Assembly: GCF_009834565.1 (NCBI RefSeq)
Contig: NZ_CP019428.1
Location: 2,976,001-3,040,000 of the forward strand
Direction: 5' to 3'
DNA from: Pseudomonas sp. R76
GTDB lineage: Bacteria > Pseudomonadota > Gammaproteobacteria > Pseudomonadales > Pseudomonadaceae
DNA: 64,000 nt
A model generated the notes under the pieces. The model had not been told where the DNA came from and made no database searches. It saw only the letters and a program-made list of their open reading frames with translations. Numbering within the stretch: the first letter of the stretch is position 1; every line of letters starts with the position of its first letter. Shown here one piece after another: positions 35,161 through 44,723 of the stretch. The translations under genes and the position numbers were made by a program.

Positions 35161-36120
35161 TCAAGCGACGGCAACGACGTCGAGAATGCGTTGCACCACG
35201 CGGTCCTGGTCGATGCCGGCGGCTTCCGCTTCAAACGACAGAATAATGCGGTGGCGCAGCACGTCGAACAGCACCGCCTGGATATCTTCCGGGCTCACAA
35301 AGTCGCGACCGGCCAGCCAGGCGTGGGCGCGCGCGCAGCGGTCCAGCGCGATGGAGCCGCGCGGGCTGGCGCCGTAGGCGATCCACTCGGCCATTTCCGG
35401 GTCGAACTTGGCCGGGGTGCGCGTGGCCATCACCAGTTGCACCAGGTATTCCTCCACGGCGTCGGCCATGTACAGGCCGAGGATTTCCTTGCGCGCGGCG
35501 AAGATCGCCTGTTGGCTGACGCGGCGTTCGGGCTTGGTTTCGCCATTGAGTGCTTCGCCACGGGCTTGCTGCAGGATGCGCCGTTCAACGGCGGCGTCCG
35601 GGAAGCCGATCTTGACGTGCATCAGGAAGCGGTCGAGCTGCGCTTCGGGCAGCGGGTAGGTGCCTTCCTGTTCGATGGGGTTTTGCGTGGCCATCACCAG
35701 AAACAGCGGCGACAACTCGTAGGTGCTGCGCCCGACGCTGACCTGGCGTTCGGCCATGGCTTCGAGCAACGCCGATTGCACCTTGGCCGGGGCGCGGTTG
35801 ATTTCGTCCGCCAGCACCAGGTTGTGGAAGATCGGCCCTTGCTGGAACACGAAGCTGCCGGTTTCCGGGCGATAGATCTCGGTGCCGGTGATGTCGGCGG
35901 GCAACAGGTCGGGGGTGAACTGGATACGATGGAACTGCGCTTCGATGCCTTCGGCCAACTCTTTGATGGCCTTGGTCTTGGCCAGGCCCGGTGCGCCTTC
36001 GACCAGCATATGGCCGTCGGCCAACAGCGCGATCAGCAGGCGATCAATGAGTTTTTCCTGGCCGAGAATCTGCGTAGAAAGAAAGGTTCGCAGCGCGAGC
36101 AGCGCTTCACGATGTTCCAT
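35161..36120 (-). CDS. MoxR-family AAA+ ATPase
   Basis: A 319-residue ATPase, first gene of the six-gene operon. Walker A GAPGLAKT is at 42-49, Walker B LVLADEIN with Asp105-Glu106, followed by the family hallmark QSALLEAMAERQVSVG and sensor ATQNPIEQEGTYPLPEAQLD. MoxR ATPases work with VWA proteins as chaperone-like machines for protein complex maturation. The five downstream genes are all on the same strand and mostly overlap, so one transcript is expected from the region just right of 36120, where a repeat lies about 160 bases away. Confidence 0.95.
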   Translation of the reverse strand: MEHREALLALRTFLSTQILGQEKLIDRLLIALLADGHMLVEGAPGLAKTKAIKELAEGIEAQFHRIQFTPDLLPADITGTEIYRPETGSFVFQQGPIFHNLVLADEINRAPAKVQSALLEAMAERQVSVGRSTYELSPLFLVMATQNPIEQEGTYPLPEAQLDRFLMHVKIGFPDAAVERRILQQARGEALNGETKPERRVSQQAIFAARKEILGLYMADAVEEYLVQLVMATRTPAKFDPEMAEWIAYGASPRGSIALDRCARAHAWLAGRDFVSPEDIQAVLFDVLRHRIILSFEAEAAGIDQDRVVQRILDVVAVA

Positions 36121-36282
36121 CGATGACGGTTCCTGGAGAGATTGACCGGGCGTTGAGAAAAAAACGCCTGGCCTGGGGGGCTTACTTTAATGCATCGAGG
36201 GGGGCGGAGACTAACGGCGCGCGGGGTATTTTTAGGAAAACTTGTAGGAATTTTGTGTGTATCGCACAAATTGCGCTGAGGC

Positions 36283-36419
36283 TGATCGTTCCCACGCTCT
36301 GCGTGGGAACGCCGCCCGGACGCTCCGCGTCCAGGCAGCGCATGCAAGGCTCAATTCTTGCGCACGGGTGACGCAGAGCGTCACAGGATGCGTTCCCACG
36401 CCGGAGCGTGGGAACGATC
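36283..36419. repeat. REPIN-like pair, family A
   Basis: Arms GATCGTTCCCACGCTCTGCG and GAGCGTGGGAACGATC flank inner palindromes. Its right end (GATC) overlaps the stop codon of the next minus-strand gene, so the element has inserted or persists exactly at a gene end. Confidence 0.88.
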
Positions 36420-36771
36420 AGGCGCGGGTATAGGTGCCGGTGCCCTTGAGAATGTTCTGCAGGGTTTCTTCAACTTCAGCCAAATCCGACGCGGCGGTGC
36501 TGTGGTTGATCTGCAACTGATCCTTGCCCCCCAGCGCATCCGCATCGCCCGCCGCCAGCTCGATCAGCAGCGTCGTGTCGCTCAGGGTGACCTTCAGGCC
36601 ATCCAGGGTCGAGGGCTCGTAATCCCAGGTGAGCTCCACTTCATCTTCATCCGGGTAACGGGACAGCATGAACATCTCGCCGTTTTTACCGTGGCAGCAG
36701 AGCATGGCCATGTTGTCTTCTTCGTCGTCGCACGGGGTGGCCATCAGTGCGTCGGTGTTCAGTTGCAGCAT
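36418..36771 (-). CDS. Hypothetical acidic protein (117 aa)
   Basis: A soluble 117-residue protein starting MLQLNTDALMATPCDDEED at ATG 36771, seven bases after AGGA. An upstream frame extends to 36945 but has no ribosome site, and its extra part crosses palindromic non-coding sequence. It is rich in Asp/Glu with Cys at CCHGKNGEMF. It shares its general make-up with the small acidic protein at 14361, but homology is not clear. No known family recognised. Confidence 0.72.
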   Translation of the reverse strand: MLQLNTDALMATPCDDEEDNMAMLCCHGKNGEMFMLSRYPDEDEVELTWDYEPSTLDGLKVTLSDTTLLIELAAGDADALGGKDQLQINHSTAASDLAEVEETLQNILKGTGTYTRA

Positions 36772-37264
36772 GGGAAATCCTGTCTTTGGGGAGGGCGCAG
36801 CCAGGCAATTGTGCCATTGCAGCGAATTTTGTGCTGCATCGTATGTCAGACCCAGTGCATGACCTGACGGGCCATACCAGTCATTTTCGGTACTCGCGAG
36901 CTTGAAAATAGCCGGTTTTTCTGCAGAAAAAACCGGGTTGCGCAAGTCGCAACCGTCAGCCTGCGTACCGATGACCGAATATGTCGCAGCGTCGCAAGCA
37001 GCTGTCTTCCTACACTCGTTAAGCTGCGCAACGGATGTGCCCTGTGCCGGGAGTCTGACCTGCCCGTCGTACCGTCACCCTGCATGGCGCACCTCTTATG
37101 GAAGTTGTATGTGACCTCATTGTCTTGTCCAGCTTCACCCACCTGTCACCCTGATTCGTTTAAGGTGTTTGTTATCAGCACCGACGACCAGCGCTGACGG
37201 TCTCCCCGCAAGGGGATAACACGCGACGCTTCCATCAATAACAAGCCCAAGCGGAGTACCACAG
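36772..37264. promoter_or_regulatory. Divergent intergenic region before gdhB with two adjacent palindromes
   Basis: About 490 bases. 36912-36936 is a 25-base palindrome (CCGGTTTTTCTGCAGAAAAA then ACCGG), and directly after it GGTTGCG-CAAGT-CGCAACC (36936-36954) is a second hairpin. A small TCCCC/GGGGA hairpin lies near 37202-37216. The gdhB ribosome site GGAG is at 37252-37255. Apart from these, no gene or known site was recognised. Confidence 0.5.
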
Positions 37265-40200
37265 ATGGCGTTCTTCACCGCAGCCAGCAAGGCCGACTTC
37301 CAGCATCAACTGCAAGCGGCACTGGCGCAGCACATCAGTGAACAGGCACTGCCACAAGTGGCGCTGTTCGCTGAGCAATTTTTCGGCATTATTTCCCTGG
37401 ACGAACTGACCCAACGTCGCCTTTCCGACCTGGCCGGTTGCACCTTGTCTGCCTGGCGCCTGCTTGAGCGCTTTGATCACACCCAACCGCAAGTGCGGGT
37501 CTACAACCCCGATTACGAACGTCATGGCTGGCAGTCGACCCACACCGCGGTCGAAGTGCTGCACCATGACTTGCCCTTCCTGGTGGACTCGGTACGCACC
37601 GAGCTGAACCGCCGTGGCTACAGCATCCACACCCTGCAAACCACCGTGCTCAGCGTGCGCCGTGGCAAGAAGGGCGAACTGCTGGAAATCCTGCCAAAAG
37701 GCACCCAGGGCGAAGGCATCCTGCAAGAATCGCTGATGTACCTGGAAATCGACCGCTGCGCCAATGCCGCCGAACTCAACGTGCTGAGCAAAGAGCTTGA
37801 GCAAGTGCTGGGTGAAGTGCGCGTGGCCGTGGCCGATTTCGAACCGATGAAAGCCAAGGTCCAGGACCTGCTGGCCGGTATCGACGCCAGCCAGTTCAGC
37901 ATCGACGGCGAAGAAAAAGCCGAGATCAAGAACTTCCTGGAATGGCTGGTGGGCAACCACTTCACCTTCCTCGGCTATGAAGAATTCGTGGTACGTGACG
38001 ACAAGGACGGCGGTCATATCGAATATGACGCCAGCTCCTTCCTCGGTCTGACCAAGCTGCTGCGTGCCGGCCTCACCGCTGAAGACCTGCGCATCGAAGA
38101 CTACGCCGTGGCCTACCTGCGTGAACCGACCGTGCTGTCGTTCGCCAAAGCCGCGCACCCAAGCCGTGTGCACCGCCCGGCGTACCCGGACTACGTGTCG
38201 ATCCGCGAGATCAGCGCCGACGGCAAGGTCATCAAGGAACACCGCTTCATGGGCCTCTACACCTCCTCGGTGTACGGCGAAAGCGTGCGGGTGATCCCGT
38301 ATATCCGTCGCAAAGTGGCGGAAATCGAACGTCGTTCGGGCTTCCAGCCCAAGGCGCACCTGGGCAAAGAGCTGGCTCAAGTGGTGGAAGTACTGCCGCG
38401 TGATGACCTGTTCCAAACCCCGGTCGACGAGCTGTTCAGCACCGTGATGTCGATCGTGCAGATCCAGGAACGCAACAAGATCCGCGTGTTCCTGCGCAAA
38501 GACCCGTACGGTCGTTTCTGCTACTGCCTGGCCTACGTGCCGCGCGACATCTATTCCACCGAAGTGCGCCAGAAGATCCAGCAAGTGCTGATGGATCGCC
38601 TGAAAGCCTCGGACTGCGAATTCTGGACCTTCTTCTCCGAGTCCGTGCTGGCCCGTGTGCAGCTGATTCTGCGGGTTGACCCGAAGAACCGCCTGGACAT
38701 CGACCCGCTGCAACTGGAAAAAGAAGTGGTGCAGGCCTGCCGCAGCTGGCAGGACGACTACTCGAGCCTGGTGGTCGAGAGCTTCGGCGAAGCCCAGGGC
38801 ACCAACGTGCTGGCGGACTTCCCGAAAGGCTTCCCGGCCGGCTATCGCGAGCGTTTTGCCGCGCATTCGGCCGTGGTCGACATGCAGCACCTCAACAGCC
38901 TGACCGAAGCCAACCCGCTGGTGATGAGCTTCTATCAGCCGCTGGGCCAGGTTTCCGGCCAGCGCGAGCTGCATTGCAAGCTCTACCACGCCGACACGCC
39001 GCTGGCATTGTCCGACGTGCTGCCGATCCTGGAAAACCTCGGCCTGCGCGTGCTGGGTGAATTCCCGTACCGCCTGCGCCATGCCAATGGCCGCGAGTTC
39101 TGGATACATGATTTCGCGTTCATCGCCGCCGAAGGCGTGAACCTGGATATTCAGCAGCTCAACGACACCCTGCAGGACGCGTTCGTGCACATCGTGCACG
39201 GCGATGCCGAAAACGATGCGTTCAACCGGTTGGTGCTGACTGCCGGCCTGCCGTGGCGCGACGTGGCACTGCTGCGTGCCTACGCGCGTTACCTCAAGCA
39301 AATTCGCCTGGGCTTCGACCTTGGTTACATCGCCAGCACCCTGAACAACCACACCGACATCGCCCGCGAGTTGACCCGGTTGTTCAAGACGCGCTTCTAC
39401 CTGGCGCGCAAGCTCACCGCCGATGACCTGGAAGACAAGCAGCAACGCCTGGAACAAGCGATCCTCACCGCCCTGGACGACGTTCAGGTGCTCAACGAAG
39501 ACCGCATCCTGCGTCGCTACCTGGACCTGATCAAGGCCACGCTGCGGACCAACTTCTACCAGACCGACGCCAACGGCCAGAACAAGTCGTACTTCAGCTT
39601 CAAGTTCGACCCGCGTGCGATTCCTGAGCTGCCGAAACCGGTGCCGAAGTTTGAAATCTTCGTCTACTCGCCGCGTGTTGAAGGCGTGCACCTGCGCTTC
39701 GGCAACGTCGCCCGTGGCGGCCTGCGCTGGTCCGACCGTGAAGAGGACTTCCGTACCGAAGTGTTGGGCCTGGTAAAAGCCCAGCAAGTGAAGAACTCGG
39801 TCATCGTGCCCGTGGGTGCGAAGGGCGGCTTCCTGCCGCGTCGCCTGCCATTGGGCGGCAGCCGGGACGAGATCGCGGCCGAGGGCATCGCCTGCTACCG
39901 CATCTTCATTTCCGGCCTGTTGGACATCACCGACAACCTCAAGGACGGCGCCCTGGTGCCACCGGCCAACGTCGTGCGCCATGACGACGATGACCCGTAC
40001 CTGGTGGTCGCGGCGGACAAGGGCACTGCGACCTTCTCCGACATCGCCAACGGTATCGCCATCGACTACGGCTTCTGGCTGGGCGACGCGTTCGCCTCCG
40101 GTGGTTCGGCCGGTTACGACCACAAGAAGATGGGCATCACCGCCAAAGGCGCGTGGGTCGGTGTGCAGCGTCACTTCCGTGAGCGCGGCATCAACGTGCA

Positions 40201-42133
40201 GGAAGACAGCATCACTGTAGTGGGCGTCGGCGATATGGCCGGTGACGTGTTCGGTAACGGTTTGCTGATGTCCGACAAGCTGCAACTGGTCGCGGCCTTC
40301 AACCACCTGCACATCTTCATCGATCCAAACCCGAACCCGGCCACCAGCTTTGTTGAGCGTCAGCGCCTGTTCGACTTGCCGCGTTCGGCCTGGACCGACT
40401 ACGACACCAGCATCATGTCCGAAGGCGGCGGTATCTTCTCGCGCAGCGCGAAGAGCATTGCCATCTCGCCACAGATGAAAGAACGCTTCGACATTTCGGC
40501 CGACAAGCTGACCCCGACCGAACTGCTGAACGCCTTGCTCAAGGCGCCGGTGGACCTGTTGTGGAACGGCGGTATCGGTACATACGTCAAGGCCAGCACC
40601 GAAAGCCATGCCGACGTGGGCGACAAGGCCAACGACGCATTGCGCGTCAACGGCAACGAGCTGCGCTGCAAGGTGGTGGGCGAGGGCGGTAACCTCGGCA
40701 TGACTCAACTGGGTCGTGTGGAATTCGGCCTCAATGGCGGCGGTTCCAACACCGACTTCATCGACAACGCCGGTGGTGTGGACTGCTCCGACCACGAAGT
40801 GAACATCAAGATCCTGCTCAACGAAGTGGTGCAGGCCGGTGACATGACCGACAAGCAGCGCAACCAGCTGCTGGCGAGCATGACCGACGAAGTCGGCAGC
40901 CTGGTGTTGGGCAACAACTACAAGCAGACCCAGGCCCTGTCCCTGGCCGCGCGCAAAGCCTACGAGCGTGCAGCCGAGTACAAGCGCCTGATGAGCGACC
41001 TGGAAGGCCGTGGCAAGCTGGACCGCGCCATCGAGTACCTGCCGACCGAGGAGCAGCTCAGCGAGCGTGCCTCCACCGGCAAGGGCCTGACCCGTCCGGA
41101 GCTGTCGGTGTTGATCTCGTACAGCAAGATCGACCTCAAGGAAGCCCTGCTCAAGTCGCTGGTGCCGGATGACGACTACCTGACCCGTGACATGGAGACC
41201 GCGTTCCCACCGAGCCTGGTCGCCAAGTTCGGCGAAGCCATGCGTCGCCACCGCCTCAAGCGCGAAATCGTCAGCACCCAGATCGCCAACGACCTGGTCA
41301 ACCACATGGGCATCACCTTCGTGCAACGACTCAAAGAGTCGACCGGCATGAGCCCGGCGAACGTGGCCGGTGCTTACGTGATCGTGCGTGACATCTTCCA
41401 CCTCCCGCACTGGTTCCGTCAGATCGAAGCCCTGGACCACCAGGTCTGCGCCGACGTGCAACTGGAGCTGATGGATGAGCTGATGCGCCTGGGCCGCCGT
41501 GCCACGCGCTGGTTCCTGCGCAGCCGTCGCAACGAACAGGACGCTGGCCGTGACACCGCGCACTTTGGTCCGCACCTGGCGGCGTTGGGCCTCAAGCTCG
41601 ACGAACTGCTGGAAGGCCCGACCCGTGAAGGCTGGCAGAACCGCTACCAGGCCTACACCGAAGCCGGCGTACCGGAGTTGTTGGCACGCATGGTTGCAGG
41701 CACCACTCACCTGTACACCTTGCTGCCGATCATCGAAGCCGCCGACGTGACCGGGCATGACGCCGCCGAAGTGGCCAAGGCCTACTTCGCCGTCGGCAGC
41801 GCCCTGGACTTGCCATGGTACTTGCAGCAGATCAGCGATCTGCCGGTGGCCAACAACTGGCAGGCCGCGGCCCGCGAAGCGTTCCGCGACGACGTGGACT
41901 GGCAGCAACGGGCGATCACCATCTCGGTACTGCAAATGGCCGACGCGCCACAAGACATGGAAGCCCGCGTGGCCCTGTGGCTTGAGCAGCACCAGGACAT
42001 GGCCGATCGCTGGCGCGCAATGATGGTCGAAATTCGTGCCGCCGTCGGCACGGACTACGCCATGTACGCGGTCGCCAACCGTGAGCTGCTGGACCTGGCG
42101 TTGAGCGGTCAGTCGGTGCTGCAGCCGGCTTGA
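37265..42133 (+). CDS. gdhB: NAD-specific glutamate dehydrogenase, large (180 kDa) class
   Basis: A 1622-residue enzyme that converts glutamate to 2-oxoglutarate and ammonia with NAD+. The N-terminal half (about 1-700) contains the regulatory ACT-like domains known in this class. The catalytic half includes RGGLRWSDREEDFRTEVLGL and the lysine segment VPVGAKGGFLPRR, then the NAD-binding part with VVGVGDMAGDVFGNGLL and IFIDPNPNP. Length matches Pseudomonas aeruginosa GdhB. The ATG has GGAG nine bases upstream, and a strong terminator follows. In the family, arginine or similar amino acids activate the enzyme, feeding amino-acid carbon into the TCA cycle. Confidence 0.97.
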   Translation: MAFFTAASKADFQHQLQAALAQHISEQALPQVALFAEQFFGIISLDELTQRRLSDLAGCTLSAWRLLERFDHTQPQVRVYNPDYERHGWQSTHTAVEVLHHDLPFLVDSVRTELNRRGYSIHTLQTTVLSVRRGKKGELLEILPKGTQGEGILQESLMYLEIDRCANAAELNVLSKELEQVLGEVRVAVADFEPMKAKVQDLLAGIDASQFSIDGEEKAEIKNFLEWLVGNHFTFLGYEEFVVRDDKDGGHIEYDASSFLGLTKLLRAGLTAEDLRIEDYAVAYLREPTVLSFAKAAHPSRVHRPAYPDYVSIREISADGKVIKEHRFMGLYTSSVYGESVRVIPYIRRKVAEIERRSGFQPKAHLGKELAQVVEVLPRDDLFQTPVDELFSTVMSIVQIQERNKIRVFLRKDPYGRFCYCLAYVPRDIYSTEVRQKIQQVLMDRLKASDCEFWTFFSESVLARVQLILRVDPKNRLDIDPLQLEKEVVQACRSWQDDYSSLVVESFGEAQGTNVLADFPKGFPAGYRERFAAHSAVVDMQHLNSLTEANPLVMSFYQPLGQVSGQRELHCKLYHADTPLALSDVLPILENLGLRVLGEFPYRLRHANGREFWIHDFAFIAAEGVNLDIQQLNDTLQDAFVHIVHGDAENDAFNRLVLTAGLPWRDVALLRAYARYLKQIRLGFDLGYIASTLNNHTDIARELTRLFKTRFYLARKLTADDLEDKQQRLEQAILTALDDVQVLNEDRILRRYLDLIKATLRTNFYQTDANGQNKSYFSFKFDPRAIPELPKPVPKFEIFVYSPRVEGVHLRFGNVARGGLRWSDREEDFRTEVLGLVKAQQVKNSVIVPVGAKGGFLPRRLPLGGSRDEIAAEGIACYRIFISGLLDITDNLKDGALVPPANVVRHDDDDPYLVVAADKGTATFSDIANGIAIDYGFWLGDAFASGGSAGYDHKKMGITAKGAWVGVQRHFRERGINVQEDSITVVGVGDMAGDVFGNGLLMSDKLQLVAAFNHLHIFIDPNPNPATSFVERQRLFDLPRSAWTDYDTSIMSEGGGIFSRSAKSIAISPQMKERFDISADKLTPTELLNALLKAPVDLLWNGGIGTYVKASTESHADVGDKANDALRVNGNELRCKVVGEGGNLGMTQLGRVEFGLNGGGSNTDFIDNAGGVDCSDHEVNIKILLNEVVQAGDMTDKQRNQLLASMTDEVGSLVLGNNYKQTQALSLAARKAYERAAEYKRLMSDLEGRGKLDRAIEYLPTEEQLSERASTGKGLTRPELSVLISYSKIDLKEALLKSLVPDDDYLTRDMETAFPPSLVAKFGEAMRRHRLKREIVSTQIANDLVNHMGITFVQRLKESTGMSPANVAGAYVIVRDIFHLPHWFRQIEALDHQVCADVQLELMDELMRLGRRATRWFLRSRRNEQDAGRDTAHFGPHLAALGLKLDELLEGPTREGWQNRYQAYTEAGVPELLARMVAGTTHLYTLLPIIEAADVTGHDAAEVAKAYFAVGSALDLPWYLQQISDLPVANNWQAAAREAFRDDVDWQQRAITISVLQMADAPQDMEARVALWLEQHQDMADRWRAMMVEIRAAVGTDYAMYAVANRELLDLALSGQSVLQPA

Positions 42134-42147
42134 TCCTGCGGTAAAAC

Positions 42148-42183
42148 AAAAGCCCCCGTATCGTGAGATGCGGGGGCTTTTTG
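42148..42183 (+). terminator. Rho-independent terminator of gdhB
   Basis: AAAAGCCCCCG...CGGGGGCTTTTTG, with a 9-base GC-rich stem and a T-run, 15 bases after the gdhB stop. Confidence 0.92.
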
Positions 42184-42217
42184 TTTCGCCACGATTTACC
42201 AAACACCCTTGGCCACA

Positions 42218-42448
42218 TGTGGGAGCTGGCTTGTCGGGTCGCCGCATCGCTGCGATGGCGGTCTTTGAGTGAAAGATGTGCGAACTGACGCACCGCTATC
42301 GCAGGCAAGCCAGCTCCCACAATTCGATCGTTCCCACGCTCTGCGTGGGAATGCCTCATGGGGCGCTCCGCGCCCCGCCAGCCCGCGCAGACGGCTTGTG
42401 ACGCAGAGCGTCACGGGCTGCATTCCCACGCGGAACGTGGGAACGATC
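42218..42448. repeat. Adjacent REPIN-like pairs, families B (42218-42321) and A (42326-42448)
   Basis: A family B pair and a family A pair lie four bases apart. The same B-then-A order and close spacing occurs at 29032-29264, suggesting one element family targets or co-amplifies with the other. Confidence 0.87.
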
Positions 42449-42471
42449 TAACGGCACGAGGCAACTGTGGG

Positions 42472-43089
42472 TTAGTGTGCAGTCGCGTCGGCAGGGCCCA
42501 GGCAAGGCTGGACGGCTTTCTTCATCGCGTTGTTGTTTATCGGCAATGTGAACGATGCTGTCAGCGGCTTGCCGCCCTCAGTCGCGGGTGCTAACCGAAG
42601 TGTCAGGGTTTGCCCGCGCGAGGCATCGCTGGCCCAGTAGGCTAATTCCTCGCGCGGAACCGGGGTGCTGAGCGCAAAGACCGTACCTATCTGGAAAGAC
42701 CCGCCGTGATTCCACACGCCATTGACCAGGTGATCGACGGCAGCGCGTGTACCTGTGGTGATACGCAGCGGCCCATCGGCAGGGGCATCTTTGCCTTCAA
42801 ATGGATCGACGTCCCAGCCCAGTGATTGCGGGCTGATCTCTAGCGTCAGGCCGGCTTTTGGGTTCTGTGGGTGACAGCTGATCGCCAGGTTGGCCTTCGC
42901 GTGGTAGTCACCATAAGCGCTGTCCCCAAAGATGCGTGCTGCGAGCATCTGGCCGTCTGGGAAGGGCCGCTCAAGCAACCACACAGGCTGCGCTTCAGTG
43001 ATCACAGGAGTGTCTGTCGCTGACGTTTCGCCGGCCTGTGCAGAGGGAATCAAAAGGGCAGCTATCAGCGTAAAGGTCTGGGCTCGCAT
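42472..43089 (-). CDS. Hypothetical exported protein (205 aa)
   Basis: A 205-residue protein with a signal peptide (residues 1-19, LIAALLIPSAQA, cleavage before GETSA). The mature part is beta-rich with two cysteines (ISCHPQNP and QPCLGP) that may form a disulfide in the periplasm. I recognise no family. It is flanked by REPIN-like repeats on both sides (42448 and 43210), so it is transcribed alone. Confidence 0.75.
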   Translation of the reverse strand: MRAQTFTLIAALLIPSAQAGETSATDTPVITEAQPVWLLERPFPDGQMLAARIFGDSAYGDYHAKANLAISCHPQNPKAGLTLEISPQSLGWDVDPFEGKDAPADGPLRITTGTRAAVDHLVNGVWNHGGSFQIGTVFALSTPVPREELAYWASDASRGQTLTLRLAPATEGGKPLTASFTLPINNNAMKKAVQPCLGPADATAH

Positions 43090-43209
43090 AGAGGCATTTC
43101 ATCCGCGTGTAAGGCTTTCTGGAAAGCCGGCATTGTGCAGATTGTCGTTTGCCTTTGCTGTCAGTAAATACGCAAAGAACCGTTTTACGGGCTGTGCTCA
43201 ACAACACCC

Positions 43210-43345
43210 GATCGTTCCCACGCTCTGCGTGGGAATGCCTCATGGGGCGCTCCGCGCCCCGCCAGCCCGCGCCGACGTCGGACCTTGCGCGCTTGTGACG
43301 CAGAGCGTCACGGGCTGCATTCCCACGTGGAGCGTGGGAACGATC
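43210..43345. repeat. REPIN-like pair, family A
   Basis: GATCGTTCCCACGCTCTGCG at the left faces GGAGCGTGGGAACGATC at the right. The inner part (GGGGCGCTCCGCGCCCCGCC, then ACGCAGAGCGTCACGGGC) matches the copy at 42326 better than the array at 10177, so these two neighbours are the closest relatives. Confidence 0.88.
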
Positions 43346-43410
43346 CAGTGTGGGGCCTGGCATGGTTAAATGGCGGCTGTGCTCAACACAATCAGATCAA
43401 GCGAGGGTGT

Positions 43411-43989
43411 ATGCGACTTTGTATTTTCTCGGGCTCCAGCCCAGGCCGGTTGCCGGTGTATGCCGAAATGGCCGCTCAACTGGGCGCTGCGCTGGCCAAG
43501 GCGGGCATTGGTGTGGTCTACGGTGGCGCTTCGGTCGGTTTGATGGGCGCAGTGGCCGACGCTGCGTTGGCCAGCGGCGGTGAAGTGATCGGTGTCATGC
43601 CTGAGTTCCTGGCCGAGAAAGAACTGGCTCACACCGGCCTCCAAGACTTGCGCATCGTCAGCTCCATGCATGAGCGTAAAGCGCTGATGGCGGATCTGTC
43701 TGATGGCTTTATCGCGTTGCCCGGCGGCATCGGCACGTTTGAAGAGTTGTTTGAGGTGTGGACCTGGGCGCAGCTTGGGCAGCACGCCAAACCTTGCGCT
43801 TTGTTGAACATCAACGGTTTCTACGACGGCCTGGCCACGTTCCTCGACACCGTTGTCAGCGAAGCGTTTTTGAAACCGGTGCACCGCGACATGCTTATCG
43901 TTGAACCGAACGTGGAGCGTTTGCTGGCCGCGGTGCTGAGCTATCAGGCGCCCAACGTGCCCAAGTGGATCAAGCGAGAAGACACCTGA
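43411..43989 (+). CDS. LOG-family protein (TIGR00730)
   Basis: A 192-residue Rossmann-like protein. Motifs are FSGSSPGRLPVY at the N-terminus, YGGASVGLMGAVADAAL, the MHERKALM loop with catalytic Arg, and PGGIGTFEELFE, the LOG family nucleotide site. Such enzymes release free cytokinin bases or otherwise cleave nucleoside 5'-monophosphates. In non-plant contexts they are housekeeping nucleotide hydrolases. The start at 43411 follows GAGGG. An upstream frame extends through the repeat and is not coding. Confidence 0.93.
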   Translation: MRLCIFSGSSPGRLPVYAEMAAQLGAALAKAGIGVVYGGASVGLMGAVADAALASGGEVIGVMPEFLAEKELAHTGLQDLRIVSSMHERKALMADLSDGFIALPGGIGTFEELFEVWTWAQLGQHAKPCALLNINGFYDGLATFLDTVVSEAFLKPVHRDMLIVEPNVERLLAAVLSYQAPNVPKWIKREDT

Positions 43990-44019
43990 TTGCACAAAAC
44001 ACCGACGCGGCGGTGACCG

Positions 44020-44706
44020 TCAGTTGAGCTTCAACAATTTCGCTTCCAGATGATCCAGATGCCGGGTCATCAAACCGACCGCGTGCTTAACGTCGCGTTG
44101 CTCCACCGCATCCACAATCGCCACATGCTCCTGCCACGCGCAATACGTGCAGGCTTGCGCCTCGTATTGGGCAATGATCAACGAGGTCAACGGCACGAGG
44201 CTGTTGAGGAACTGCGCCAAGGGCGCGTTACGTGCCATCGCGGCCAATTGCAGGTGAAATTCCCCGGACAGCCGAATCGCCGGGCCGCGCTGGTCGCGCT
44301 CGATGCACTCACGTTCTTTAGCGATCAATTCGCGCAACTGGCGGATGTGCGCGGGCGTGGCCTGGGCACAGGCGAGCTGCACCACGGTGATTTCCGTCAG
44401 CCGTCGCGCTTCCAGGATCTGCTGCGTTTGCTGGGCATCCGGCGCCGCCACTTGGGCGCGCTGGTTGGGGCGCAGGATGATGACTTGCTGGTGCGACAGC
44501 TTGGCCAGCACCCGGCGGATCACACTGCGGCTTACCCCAAACGTTTCGCCCAGGCCTTCTTCGGTAAAACGGCTGGAGGGCGCGATGCGTTGTTCGAGGA
44601 TGGCGTCGAACAAGCGCGGGTAGATGTCATCCACCGAAGGCTTTTTACCGGACACCAGGCGCAGGGCAGGGAGGATGGAATTGCGTTGCAGGGCGTGGGC
44701 GGTCAT
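44020..44706 (-). CDS. GntR-family (FCD domain) transcriptional regulator
   Basis: A 228-residue repressor. Winged helix at about 30-90 contains FGVSRSVIRRVLAKLSHQQV; the helical FCD ligand domain follows, with metal-binding-type residues in EARRLTEITVV and SGEFHLQLAAMARN. The ATG at 44706 has GGAG upstream. It lies 17 bases after the next GntR gene, which in turn follows the symporter gene, so all three may be one transcript. The ligand is probably a carboxylate, judging from the family and the neighbouring transporter. Confidence 0.9.
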   Translation of the reverse strand: MTAHALQRNSILPALRLVSGKKPSVDDIYPRLFDAILEQRIAPSSRFTEEGLGETFGVSRSVIRRVLAKLSHQQVIILRPNQRAQVAAPDAQQTQQILEARRLTEITVVQLACAQATPAHIRQLRELIAKERECIERDQRGPAIRLSGEFHLQLAAMARNAPLAQFLNSLVPLTSLIIAQYEAQACTYCAWQEHVAIVDAVEQRDVKHAVGLMTRHLDHLEAKLLKLN

Positions 44707-44723
44707 GGCCGGTCTCCAAAATA

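Noticed and set aside
37235..42247. 1670-codon minus-strand frame opposite gdhB
   Set aside because: Antisense shadow of a highly expressed high-GC gene; the plus frame is clearly glutamate dehydrogenase.
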